Positions 26,282 to 35,071 of a stretch of DNA of 64,000 nucleotides are shown here, piece by piece. Source of the DNA: CAVUXJ01 sp963814975. GTDB taxonomy: Bacteria > Acidobacteriota > Vicinamibacteria > Vicinamibacterales > CAVVIG01. Position 1 is the stretch's first letter. Each line of letters opens with the position of its first letter. The notes below the pieces were generated by a model, which was not told the DNA's origin, did no database searches, and saw only the letters and a program-made list of their open reading frames with translations. The stretch covers positions 57,835 to 121,834 of the forward strand of contig CAWFFB010000005.1 of the NCBI GenBank assembly GCA_963814975.1, in the 5' to 3' direction. The translations under genes and the position numbers were made by a program.

Positions 26282-28895
26282 CTACGCTGGCATCGTCTGG
26301 CGCCTGTCGAATGACAGCCCGGCAGGGCTGGCGTCGACCAGCACGCTGTCGCCTTCGGTGAAGTTGCCCTCGAGGACCTGCAACGCCAGCGGGTCGAGAA
26401 CCCGCCGCTGGATCGTGCGTTTGAGGGGCCGCGCCCCGTAAGTCGGATCGTACCCTTCGCGCACGAGCTGATCCTTCGCCGCCTCCGTCAGCTCGACGTG
26501 AATCTTCCGCTCCTCGAGCCGCTTCACCAGATTGCGCAGCTGGATGTCGATGATCCGCTTCATGTGATCGCGATCGAGCGGGTGGAAGAAGATGATCTCG
26601 TCGACACGATTCAGGAACTCCGGCCGGAAGTGCTCGCGCAGCGCCTCCATGACGCGGCGGTGCGTGCCTTCGTCTATCTTGCCGCCGGCCTCTTCGGCGC
26701 GCTCGGCGATGTACTGGCTGCCGAGATTGGACGTCATGATCACGACCGTGTTCTTGAAATCGACCGTCCGTCCCTTGCCGTCGGTCAGCCGGCCGTCGTC
26801 GAGCAGCTGCAGCAGGACGTTCAACGCATCCGAGTGTGCCTTCTCGATCTCGTCGAGGAGGACAACGGAGTACGGCCGCCGGCGGACGGCTTCGGTGAGC
26901 TGGCCGGCTTCCTCGTAGCCCACATAGCCGGGCGGCGCACCGATCATCCGCGACACCGTGTGTTTTTCCTGGTACTCGGACATGTCGATGCGCACCAGCG
27001 CCTGCTCGTCGTCGAACAGAAATTCAGCAAGGGCGCGGGCCAGCTCCGTCTTGCCGACGCCGGTCGGCCCCAGGAACAGGAAGCTGCCGAGCGGGCGGTT
27101 GGGATCCTGCAGCCCGGCGCGCGCGCGCCGGATCGCGTTCGCGACGGCGTTGATCGCCTCGTCCTGGCCGATCACACGCTCGTGGAGCCGCTCTTCCATG
27201 TGAATCAGCTTCTGGACCTCGCCCTCCATCAAACGGCTGATCGGAATGTGCGTCCACTTGCTGACGACCTCGGCGATGTCCTCCTCGTCGACCTCTTCCT
27301 TCAGCATCCGCTGACCTTTTTGAAGCTCGGCGAGCCGCGCCTCCGCCTCGCGGATTCCCTCCTCGAGCTTCGGGATCATCCCGTATTGGAGCTCGGACGC
27401 CTTCGCGTAGTCGCCGGAGCGCTGCGCCTGCTCGATCTGAATCCGTCACGGCTTCGAGCTCCTCCCGGAGCTTTCGCGCCTGCTGAATCAGCTCCTTCTC
27501 CTGCTGCCAGTGCGCCGCGAGGCGGGCGCGTTCCTCCTTGAGATCGGCGAGCTCCTTTTCGAGCTTGCCGAGCCGCTCCGCCGAGGCTTTGTCCCTTTCC
27601 TTGCGCAGCGCTTCGCGCTCGATCTCGAGCTGCATGATGCGGCGTTCGATCTCGTCGAGCTCGGCCGGCATCGAGTCGATTTCCATCCGAAGCTTCGAAG
27701 CGGCCTCGTCAACCAGGTCGATCGCCTTGTCGGGGAGGAACCGATCGGCGATGTAGCGGTTCGACAGGACGGCCGCCGCCACCAGCGCCGCATCCTTGAA
27801 CTTCACGCCGTGATGAGTTTCGTAGCGCTCGCGAAGCCCGCGCAGGATGCTGATCGTGTCCTCGACGGTCGGCTCGCTTACGAGCACCGTCTGGAAGCGG
27901 CGCTCGAGGGCGGCGTCCTTCTCGATGTGCTTCCGGTATTCGTCGAGGGTCGTCGCGCCCACGGTGTGCAGCTCGCCGCGCGCGAGCATCGGCTTCAACA
28001 TGTTGGATGCATCCATCGACCCTTCGGCGGCACCCGCGCCCACCACCGTGTGGAGCTCGTCGATGAACAGGATGACCTGGCCTTGCGCGTCGGCGATTTC
28101 CTTCAGGACCGCCTTCAGCCGCTCTTCGAACTCGCCACGGTACTTCGCGCCGGCGACGAGCGATCCCATGTCGAGGGCGACGATGCGCTTGCTCTTCAAG
28201 CCCTCCGGGACGTCGCCGCGCACGATGCGCCCGGCGAGGCCTTCGACAATCGCTGTCTTGCCGACGCCGGGCTCGCCGATGAGCACCGGGTTGTTCTTCG
28301 TGCGACGCGACAGCACCTGAATCACGCGTCGTATTTCCTCGTCGCGGCCGATCACCGGATCGAGCTTGCCCCGCCGCGCCAGCTCGGTGAGGTCGCGGCC
28401 GTATCTTTCGAGCGCCTGATACGTGCCCTCTGGATTCTGGCTCGTCACGCGCTGCGATCCACGCACGCTGGTGAGCGCCGCGAGGATCTTGTCGCGGGTG
28501 ACGCCACGTTCCGTCAGCAGTCGGGCGGCGGGGGCTCGGCCCGTCTCGGATGCGATGGCCAACAGAAGGTGCTCGGTGCTGACGTACTCGTCTCTCAAAC
28601 GCTCCGCCTCTGCCTCCGCGAGGTCGGTGACGGCCTTGAACCGGGGCGACAGGCCGGGTTGCGAGCCGCCGAATGCCTGAGGAATCTTCGCGAGAAGCTC
28701 GCGCACGGCCCGGGCGATCTGGGCCGGGTCGGCCGACATCTTGCGCAGGACTTCAGGGACGATGCCCTCGGGCTGCTCGATGAGCGCGGCGAGCAGGTGT
28801 TCGGGCTCCAGTTGCGCATGGCTCATCTGCTCGGCCAGCCGCTGGGCGGCCATGACCGCTTCCTGTGCTTTTTCCGTGTACTTGTTGATGTTCAT
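26282..28895 (-). CDS. clpB: ATP-dependent chaperone ClpB (one apparent frameshift)
   Basis: The first frame runs from MNINKYTEKAQEAVMAAQRL through the double Clp_N domain, Walker A GEPGVGKT of NBD1, FIDELHTVVGAG, and into the coiled-coil middle domain. Near 27440 the frame changes and the rest of the middle domain (QIEQAQRSGDYAKASELQYG) leads to NBD2 with GPTGVGKT, MSEYQEKHTVSRMIG and the C-terminal domain. Joined, it is about 870 residues, normal for ClpB, which threads and rescues aggregated proteins with DnaK/DnaJ. The break in so well-conserved a gene points to an indel in the assembly. It is likely under HspR control through the upstream operator. Confidence 0.93.
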
Positions 28896-28960
28896 GTCAA
28901 TAGCTCTCAGCTCTCTCCCCTGGGCGTCGGCTTTCTATCGTGCCATTCCGCCGACGTCGC

Positions 28961-29006
28961 ACGGAGCGCGCAGAACGGAGCACGCTAGAACGGAGCACGT
29001 AGAACG
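28961..29006. repeat. Short direct repeats between clpB and the DnaJ-like gene
   Basis: The 13-base word AGAACGGAGCACG occurs at 28972-28984 and again at 28987-28999, with partial copies on both sides (ACGGAGCGCG at 28961 and AGAACG at 29001-29006). It fills the gap between the two minus-strand genes. No regulatory role is evident. Confidence 0.5.
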
Positions 29007-29008
29007 AT

Positions 29009-30032
29009 TCAAGCAGCGGGATTCGCAGGGCTTCTTGTCCCGGTTTCCAGGCGCCTCAGCGATTCAAAGAGCGCGCGCTGTTCCGGTGTCAGGTCGCGCG
29101 GAAGCTCCACGCTGATCGTCACATACAAGTCGCCGGATTCGTCCGGCTTGCCGACCGCTGGCATCCCGTGCCCCTTGAGCCGGAGCACCTGGCCATTCTG
29201 GGTCCCCGGCGGAATCTTCAGACGCAACGGTTTCCCGCTGAGCGTGGGCACCTCGGCTTCGCCGCCAAGGACCGCGGTCGTCAACGGGACGGAGACGCGG
29301 GTGTACAGATCCCGGCCTTTTCGCTCGAACTTCGGATGCGGCGCGAGCCGGATCCGCAGATACAAGTCGCCCGACTTCGCCCCACCGGCCCCATGCTCGC
29401 CCTCGCCGGGAATACGCACACGCGAACCGTCGCCCACGCCGGGAGGAATCCGCACGTCGACGGTTCGTGCTTCTCCCCCGTGCGTAATTGAGAGACGCCT
29501 GGTTGTGCCGTGGTACGCATCTTCGAGGCCGAGTTCGATCTCCTGTTCAACGTTGCGCCCCTGCCGCGCCGTTCGCGTGCGGGCGCCGCGGGCACGACCC
29601 TCGCGATCCTCCTGGCCCATCGATCCACCGAAGAAGGTGTGGAAAAAGTCGGAGAAGGGGTCCCCATCGCCGAACATCTCCCGCATTTCATCTTCGGTCA
29701 TCGTGCGGAAGCCGCCGCCTGGGGCGGCGCCGGCGCCGAAGGGCACGTTCCATGTCCCGGCGGCAGATCCCGCGCCTGGACCGCCCGCTGCGCCTGCCTG
29801 CTCGTACATCCGCCAGTTCGCACCCAGCTCGTCGTATTTCTTCCGCTTGGCCGGATCTCCCGAGCACTTCGTACGCCTCGTTCAGCTCCTTGAACCTCCC
29901 TTCGGCGCCCTTGTCCCCCGGATTGACGTCGGGGTGATGCTTGCGCGCAAGCTTCCGGAACGCCTGCTTGATCTCTTTGGCGGTGGCGGTTTTCGCTACA
30001 CCGAGCGTTGCGTAGTAGTCCTTGAAGTCCAT
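29009..30032 (-). CDS. dnaJ: DnaJ-like co-chaperone, CbpA type without zinc finger (one apparent frameshift)
   Basis: The J domain is in the first frame (DYYATLGVAKTATAKEIKQA, with the catalytic HPD in KHHPDVNPG). The frame changes near 29858, and the rest follows in the second frame: DELG, a Gly/Ala/Pro-rich region with DPFSDFFHTFFGG, and two C-terminal substrate-binding beta domains (EQEIELGLEDAYHG, then LTTAVLGGEAEVPTLSG). There is no Cys-rich zinc-finger region, so it is closer to CbpA/DjlA-type class II J proteins. It stimulates DnaK ATPase and delivers clients. The location between hspR and clpB marks it as part of the HspR regulon. Confidence 0.9.
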
Positions 30033-30213
30033 GTGTCAGGGTTCGTCCGTGATTGCAGGTATCGTGCTGAACATCAAAATCGCCCGCCGCAGAGGCGCGA
30101 CCTCGACCCCGCTCAGAGTGGCCCCGACCGAATGAAGGGTGATGAGCGTTCGTGCCAGGGGTGTACCCGAGAGCAAGGCAGCGTCCAGAGTGGAGCTATT
30201 CACCGGGCGAGTC

Positions 30214-30558
30214 CTAATCGATGCCGAGGATCCGCGTCAGCTCGTCGAGTTCCTGCGACAAGCGCCTGGCATCCCGCGTCGACATCGCGTCCTCCCGCAT
30301 CAGCGGACGAATTCGCTGCACGATTTCCGCAATCGAGAGCAGCCGCTGCACGCCCGCGAGGTTGATGCCGCCATCGTCGACGAGCCGCTTGATCGCCTTG
30401 AGACGCTCGAGCTCCTCGCGGGAGTAGAGCCGTATGCTCCCAATCGTCCGGCTGGGCTGCACCAGGCCCAGCCGCTCGTACTTGCGGAGGGTCTGCGGAT
30501 GCATGCCCAGCATCCGGGCCGCCATGCTGATGAAGTAGAGATCCTCTTCCAAGGCCAT
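30214..30558 (-). CDS. hspR: HspR-type MerR-family heat-shock repressor
   Basis: This 114-residue protein has the MerR winged helix (YFISMAARMLGMHPQTLRKY, then GLVQPSRTIGSIRLYSREEL) and a short helical tail instead of a large effector domain, as in HspR of Streptomyces, Helicobacter and Deinococcus. In those organisms HspR binds HAIR inverted repeats with DnaK as corepressor and is released on heat stress. The gene order hspR-dnaJ-clpB-ftsH supports the call, and a HAIR-like site with a sigma70 promoter lies immediately upstream. A GGGAG ribosome-binding site precedes the ATG. It is intact. Confidence 0.88.
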   Translation of the reverse strand: MALEEDLYFISMAARMLGMHPQTLRKYERLGLVQPSRTIGSIRLYSREELERLKAIKRLVDDGGINLAGVQRLLSIAEIVQRIRPLMREDAMSTRDARRLSQELDELTRILGID

Positions 30559-30595
30559 GCTGCCGGCTCCCGCTTACAACACGTGCGCCGACTCG

Positions 30596-30624
30596 AATGT
30601 AAGGCTTGATACGGATCGTGTCAA
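30596..30624 (-). promoter_or_regulatory. sigma70-type promoter of hspR operon
   Basis: On the minus strand the perfect -35 hexamer TTGACA (30619-30624) and the -10 element TACATT (30596-30601) are 17 bases apart. The -10 matches the consensus at four of six positions. Transcription would start near 30589, giving a leader of about 30 bases to the hspR ATG. Confidence 0.7.
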
Positions 30625-30625
30625 G
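30605..30625. promoter_or_regulatory. HAIR-like HspR operator
   Basis: The 21-base site has arms CTTGATA and TGTCAAG around a 7-base spacer. The HAIR consensus is CTTGAGT-N7-ACTCAAG, so the outer five bases of each arm match perfectly and the spacing is exact. It overlaps the hspR -35 hexamer and spacer, the ideal place for a repressor, and implies autoregulation of the block. Confidence 0.75.
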
Positions 30626-30690
30626 AATGCAAAGTCATACCTGTCAAAGTCATACCGACTGGCCGCACCGCGCCTCTGCGGTCATCGACG

Positions 30691-30905
30691 GTGATTCCAT
30701 CGTTCGAGTCCGGCGACTTACCGACCATCGGCTTGCTCGTTGCCCTCGAAGGGCTGCTCAGTGCCGACAACGCGCTCGTCATCTCGTTGATGGTGCCCAG
30801 GCTGCCGAAGAGGCAGCACCAGGCGGCGCTGAAGTACGGCGTCGTCGCCGAAGCTGTGGGTTGTTCTGTCGGGCGGGATCCTCGGCGTCGTCACGATACA
30901 GCGGG
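30691..30905 (+). pseudogene. Truncated TerC-family membrane protein gene
   Basis: The GTG at 30691 opens SGDLPTIGLLVALEGLLSAD, which contains the LEGLLSADNALV motif of TerC/Alx-type integral membrane proteins. The frame breaks near 30855; the other frame reads LWVVLSGGILGVVTIQRAG, also TerC-like, and then runs straight into the antisense end of the P-type ATPase gene. Full-length proteins have 250-330 residues with seven or more helices, so about three quarters are missing. TerC proteins have been tied to tellurite resistance and Mn2+ export; this copy cannot be functional. Confidence 0.6.
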
Positions 30906-30910
30906 CAGGA

Positions 30911-33721
30911 CTAAATCCTGACGCTGGCTGTCATCATCTTTTCCAGTTCTCGTAGCCAGAGCACGGAACTTGCGACGAGTGTGCAGCGGAGCCAGTCGCC
31001 GACGCTCAGTGGTACAGTGGTAAACGCCTCTTGGAGAAAGGGTACATACAAGACTGCCAGTTGTAGGACCACCGACAAACCTATGGCCGCCCACAACCAG
31101 CGATTCCGGAGCGAGCCAATGAAGGCGCTCCGAAAATCCGAGCGCGCGTTGAATACGTTGAACATCTGAAAGAGCACCAATGTGGTGAACGTCATCGTCT
31201 GCGCATATCGCAGATCCCCCGCGCCCTCGACGAGACCGCCAGGCAGGGATGCATCAAAGACGAGCAGCGTTCCAGTTGCCATGACCACGCCGACGAACAG
31301 GATGCCGCGCCACATGCTTCGCGTGACCACTGGTTCGCCGGCCGGGCGAGGCGCTAGACTCATCACGTCGGCGTCTGGTGGGTCCAAGCCAAGGGCCAGC
31401 GCCGGGGGTCCATCGGTCACCAGGTTAATCCACAGAATCTGAGTCGCGAGCAATGGCAGCACGACCGCGCCTTCCTCGGCCTTCATCCCGAGGACGCCTC
31501 CGAGCAACACTCCGCCGAACATCGTGAGCACCTCTCCGATGTTGGATGAGAGCAAGTAGCGCAGGAACTTCCGGATATTCAAGAAGATGGCGCGCCCTTC
31601 TTCGACCGCAGCGACGATGGATGCGAAATTGTCGTCGGTGAGCACCATGTCGGCCGCTTCTCTGGACACATCGGTGCCGGCGATGCCCATCGCCACGCCG
31701 ATGTCGGCGGCCTTGAGCGCCGGCGCATCGTTCACGCCATCACCGGTCATGGCGACGACGGCGCCGCCGCTCTGGAGTGCCTTGACGATGCGCACTTTGT
31801 CCGCGGGATTCACGCGCGCGTAGACCGACACGGTGTGGGCCTCGCGGGCAAGCGTCTCGTCGGTGGCCGTATCGAGCTCGGATCCTGTCATGACGCGGCC
31901 GTGCTCGAGGATCCCAAGCTCCTCCGCAATGACCGCCGCGGTTATTGCGTGGTCGCCGGTAATCATCACGGGACGGATGCCCGCACCCTTCGTACGTGCC
32001 ACGGCCTCCCTGGCTTCCTTCCGCGGCGGGTCGATCATGCCGATGAGACCCAGGAACACCAGATCGTGCTCGACACGGTCATCGAGAAGGTCACCGTCCA
32101 GCGCAGTCGCTGGCAAGGAGCGAAACGCCACGCCCAGCGCCCTCAGTGCTCCGCCGGCCAGTGTGTCGTTCGTCCGCAGAATATCGCGTCGCCGTGCCTC
32201 GGTGAGCTGACCGGGCTGTTGGCCGACGAGCTCGTGCGAGCAGCGCGCGAGCACCACCTCCGGGGCACCTTTTGTGAAGACGATCAGCTCTTCTTCCTGG
32301 CCGGCCTCGCGGTGAACGGTGCTCATCAGCTTCCGTTCCGAAGAAAACGGCACTTCCGCGACGCGTGGGAAACGTGCCCGAAGACCGTCCACACCGCATT
32401 TCTTCGCGGCGACCAGCAGGGCGCCTTCGGTCGGGTCACCGTGCACGATCCACCGACCGTCGCGCTCCTGCAGCACCGCGTTGTTCGCGTGGTCCGCGGC
32501 CTGAAGCGCCCGCTCGACCTCCAGACGGAGCGCCCCTTGAGGCGCCTCCCCGCGGTCACATACGACGTCCCCTTCAGGCGAGTAGCCGGCGCCACTGACT
32601 CGAACGCGCCCGCTCGCCGTGACCATCTCGCGGACGGTCATTTCGTTTTTGGTCAAAGTTCCGGTCTTGTCCGAGGCGATCACACTCGCGGAACCGAGCG
32701 TCTCGACTGAGGCAAGACGACGCACGATCGCGTGGCGGTGCGCCATGCGTCGCACTCCGACGGCAAGGACCGCTGTCACCACCGCGGGCAGCCCTTCTGG
32801 CACGGCGGCCACGGCAAGCGCCACGCCGAGAATGAGCACATCGACCATGGCGGAGAAGTCCGTGATGTTTTCGACGAGGAGAATCGTGGCGATCATCACG
32901 ACCGCCATGATGACCACGAGCAGACCAAGGCGTTTGCCGGTCTTATCGAGTTCCCGTTGAAGCGGCGTCGGCTCGTCGACGGTCTTCCTCAGCATGCCGG
33001 CGATGTTTCCAAGCTCGGTCTGCATCCCCGTTGCCACGACGACGGCCATGCCCCGTCCGTAGGTCGCCGCCGTGCCGCTGAAAATCATGTTGTGACGGTC
33101 GCCAAGCCCGACGTCGTCGTTAATGGGTTGTGTGTCCTTCGACACGGGCACGCTCTCGCCCGTCAACGCCGCTTCCGCCGTCTGGAGAACCACGGCTTGA
33201 AGCACGCGCGCATCAGCCGGGATCGTGTCGCCCTCCTCTATCAGGATGATGTCGCCAAGCACGATCTCGGTCGCCGGGAGCGCATGGCGTTCGCCGTCGC
33301 GAATCACGCGCGCTTCGGCGGCCGACATCGCCCGGAGCGCCGCGACTGTCCGCTCGGCTCGTGCCTCTTGGACATAACCCATGATCGCGTTGAGCCACAC
33401 GATTGCGAAGATCACGAGCGCTTCGTACGGCAGCGTCGAGTCGCGCTCATACCACCACACCCCAGCCGAGATGGCTGTCGCGACGAGCAGCAGGATGACG
33501 AGGACGTTTTCAAACTGCGACAGGAACTTGCGCCAAGCCGGCACGGGAGGCTCGGAGACCAGCTCGTTCTTTCCCCAGCGTTCAAGACGCGCGCGGGCCT
33601 CCGGCTCGTTCAAGCCGCGTACCGAATCGGTGTCGAGTGCCGCCAGCACGGCCTCTCCGCTTAGCCGATACGCGTCAGCCAGTCCCCGTTCGCTCGTGGT
33701 CATGCTCATGCGAATTGTCAT
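30911..33721 (-). CDS. Cation-transporting P-type ATPase, Ca2+ (SERCA/PMR1-like) group
   Basis: This intact 936-residue pump has the N-terminal cation-ATPase domain, the actuator loop TGESVPVSKD, the phosphorylation site DKTGTLTKNE, the nucleotide-binding domain with FTKGAPEVV, and GDGVNDAPALKAADIG. TM4 has VAAVPEGLPAV and TM6 has NLVTDGPPALALG, the acidic pattern of Ca2+-binding sites in SERCA- and PMR1-like pumps rather than the CPC motif of heavy-metal pumps. It would export Ca2+ (possibly Mn2+) from the cytoplasm. It is in opposite orientation to the truncated terC, whose remnant overlaps the end of this region within about 10 bases. Confidence 0.9.
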   Translation of the reverse strand: MTIRMSMTTSERGLADAYRLSGEAVLAALDTDSVRGLNEPEARARLERWGKNELVSEPPVPAWRKFLSQFENVLVILLLVATAISAGVWWYERDSTLPYEALVIFAIVWLNAIMGYVQEARAERTVAALRAMSAAEARVIRDGERHALPATEIVLGDIILIEEGDTIPADARVLQAVVLQTAEAALTGESVPVSKDTQPINDDVGLGDRHNMIFSGTAATYGRGMAVVVATGMQTELGNIAGMLRKTVDEPTPLQRELDKTGKRLGLLVVIMAVVMIATILLVENITDFSAMVDVLILGVALAVAAVPEGLPAVVTAVLAVGVRRMAHRHAIVRRLASVETLGSASVIASDKTGTLTKNEMTVREMVTASGRVRVSGAGYSPEGDVVCDRGEAPQGALRLEVERALQAADHANNAVLQERDGRWIVHGDPTEGALLVAAKKCGVDGLRARFPRVAEVPFSSERKLMSTVHREAGQEEELIVFTKGAPEVVLARCSHELVGQQPGQLTEARRRDILRTNDTLAGGALRALGVAFRSLPATALDGDLLDDRVEHDLVFLGLIGMIDPPRKEAREAVARTKGAGIRPVMITGDHAITAAVIAEELGILEHGRVMTGSELDTATDETLAREAHTVSVYARVNPADKVRIVKALQSGGAVVAMTGDGVNDAPALKAADIGVAMGIAGTDVSREAADMVLTDDNFASIVAAVEEGRAIFLNIRKFLRYLLSSNIGEVLTMFGGVLLGGVLGMKAEEGAVVLPLLATQILWINLVTDGPPALALGLDPPDADVMSLAPRPAGEPVVTRSMWRGILFVGVVMATGTLLVFDASLPGGLVEGAGDLRYAQTMTFTTLVLFQMFNVFNARSDFRSAFIGSLRNRWLWAAIGLSVVLQLAVLYVPFLQEAFTTVPLSVGDWLRCTLVASSVLWLRELEKMMTASVRI

Positions 33722-34043
33722 TTCAGTACAACATTGCAGCGGCCTCTGGCGTCTATGAACACGTCAGAGCCATTCAAGAAATTCGATAAGATTGGCTTTC
33801 TGTGCCTGCGGCAAGATCCAGCGAAAAAAAACTGGTTATAGATTGAGCACCGCCGTAATCTTCCACAAGTGAGCCGAGCCCGTAATGTCCCGTAACCCGG
33901 TCGGGCTCTCGGAAGTACCCATCTAGCCCCAGTACAAGCGTTTGCGGCTCGACGAGTAAACGAAACGCTCGAAATGGCCGTACCTCACAGCAGAGTTTCC
34001 TGGTGAGCAAACCGCAGCTCTAAGACGGGGGAGGACATTTCGA
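33722..34043. other. Intergenic, no gene supported
   Basis: Between the ATPase start and the transposase remnant I see only short ORFs without family features (for example 33774-34010 on the minus strand) and no clear promoter. GC content is visibly lower here than in neighbouring genes, which fits horizontally acquired or decayed DNA. Confidence 0.4.
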
Positions 34044-34255
34044 GTGAAGACAAGTAGACACCAACACGTGGCGCAGCGCAATCGACGGATTGAGCGGCGA
34101 CTGCGGCCAAGGACCTGGAAGGCCCAACTGAGGCCGAAGTACCGAGCGAGTCGTGTACTACGAACACGGTCGTCGCGTGCGCGGAGTGGCGGCATCGGGA
34201 CGATGCATCAATTGGCCCAGCACACGGGCTTGGTGGCGGCGATCAATCCATGTTC
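34044..34255 (+). pseudogene. N-terminal remnant of an IS1380-type transposase
   Basis: The frame starting MKTSRHQHVAQRNRRIERRL and ending SGGIGTMHQLAQHTGLVAAI matches, from memory, the N terminus of IS1380-family transposases (basic Arg-rich helix, then a GGIG...HQL...GL..AI block). The middle piece VYYEHGRRVRGV is read in another frame, implying two compensating indels. The family continues with a KxHxPYHESDH block, which is absent: the similarity ends near 34255. The element is a dead fragment and lies next to the long inverted repeat. Confidence 0.5.
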
Positions 34256-34314
34256 TACCCGAGTCGTGGAGGCATGTTCGAGACGGCTGCCGGCTCCCGG
34301 GGCTCCTCCTTTTC

Positions 34315-34394
34315 TAACGAGGCCCTGCCTCAGACCGATGCCTCACGATCACGCAGCACAACACGCTCGACGGTCTGAGGCAGGGCCCTCGTTA
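34315..34394. repeat. Long inverted repeat (23/24-base arms, 33-base loop)
   Basis: The left arm 34315-34337 (starting TAACGAGGCCCTGCC) and the right arm 34371-34394 (ending GGGCCCTCGTTA) are complementary throughout except for one extra G in the right arm. The loop is 34338-34370. It lies 44 bases beyond the end of the minus-strand S4 gene and could be a terminator, but no T-run follows on either strand. A MITE-like or recombination-site origin is possible. Confidence 0.75.
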
Positions 34395-34437
34395 TACTTG
34401 GAGCCGTTGCGAGATTGGCTGACCGTAGGGCAGGCCT

Positions 34438-34839
34438 TCAGCCCCGTTCCTTTAGCTTTCGGAGCGCCCGCCTGTCGCGTTTGTCAGGCGCGCGGGGCGG
34501 AGTCGCCGCCGCGCGATACATTCGCTCGAGGCGCCGCGTCTCGATTTCTTCAGGGGAGGGCGGCGGGGTCAGATCCTCGTAGAGTTGCCGGGCCTCCGGC
34601 TTGGCGACGTGACGCTCGGCCACCGCGCGCACGAGGATCCGCTGCTTGCGGCCGAACGGCCGGCTGATCTTCAGTTCGTCGCCGGGTCTGACCAGCCGGT
34701 TCGGCTTCGCCGTCTGCCCGTTGACGTCCACCTTGCCGCCCTTGCAGGCCGTCTGCGCTTCCGATCGCGTCCTGAACAGGCAGGCGATGTCGAGCCAGAC
34801 ATCCAGACGGACCCCGTGTCGCTCGTCGCCCGAAGTCAC
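34438..34839 (-). CDS. S4-domain RNA-binding protein, Hsp15/RqcP-like
   Basis: The N-terminal S4 domain is clear (VRLDVWLDIACLFRTRSEAQ, then GGKVDVNGQTAKPNRLVRPGD), followed by a basic tail of about 60 residues rich in Pro, Glu and Arg. Hsp15 and RqcP bind stalled 50S subunits carrying peptidyl-tRNA and take part in ribosome-associated rescue; the family assignment is good, the exact role is inferred. The 133-residue length fits. It is transcribed away from the lactate permease gene. Confidence 0.85.
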   Translation of the reverse strand: MTSGDERHGVRLDVWLDIACLFRTRSEAQTACKGGKVDVNGQTAKPNRLVRPGDELKISRPFGRKQRILVRAVAERHVAKPEARQLYEDLTPPPSPEEIETRRLERMYRAAATPPRAPDKRDRRALRKLKERG

Positions 34840-35071
34840 CGCGCCTCGGCGGGCGAAACCAACCGGGAACCGGCGGCGGCGATGAAGCCCGGGCAGCCGG
34901 AAAGCGCCCTCGCCCGCTCTATTTCCGGGGCGGCCAACGACATGAGCCTGCGGATTATAGCGTGCGAATTGGTCTCGAGACCCCTTGCGGCGGGTTGGCC
35001 GGTGCGGGGAATGTGGTAGAGTCTCGACCCATTCGACTTCCAGTAACGCATTACTCTGATCTGAGGGCGCT

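Noticed and set aside
24409..26361. 650-codon plus-strand ORF across ftsH
   Set aside because: It is antisense to an intact FtsH with all motifs; it results from the high GC content leaving few stops.
27510..28988. 492-codon plus-strand ORF across clpB
   Set aside because: It is antisense to ClpB, with no domain features of its own.
28961..29006. CRISPR-like repeat array
   Set aside because: The direct repeats are only 13 bases with 2-base gaps and two full copies; there are no spacers or cas genes.
34315..34394. Integron attC site
   Set aside because: The ends (TCTAAC and GTTATAC) are close to the attC core sites, but the arms pair continuously without the unpaired central spacer, and there is no integrase or cassette array nearby.
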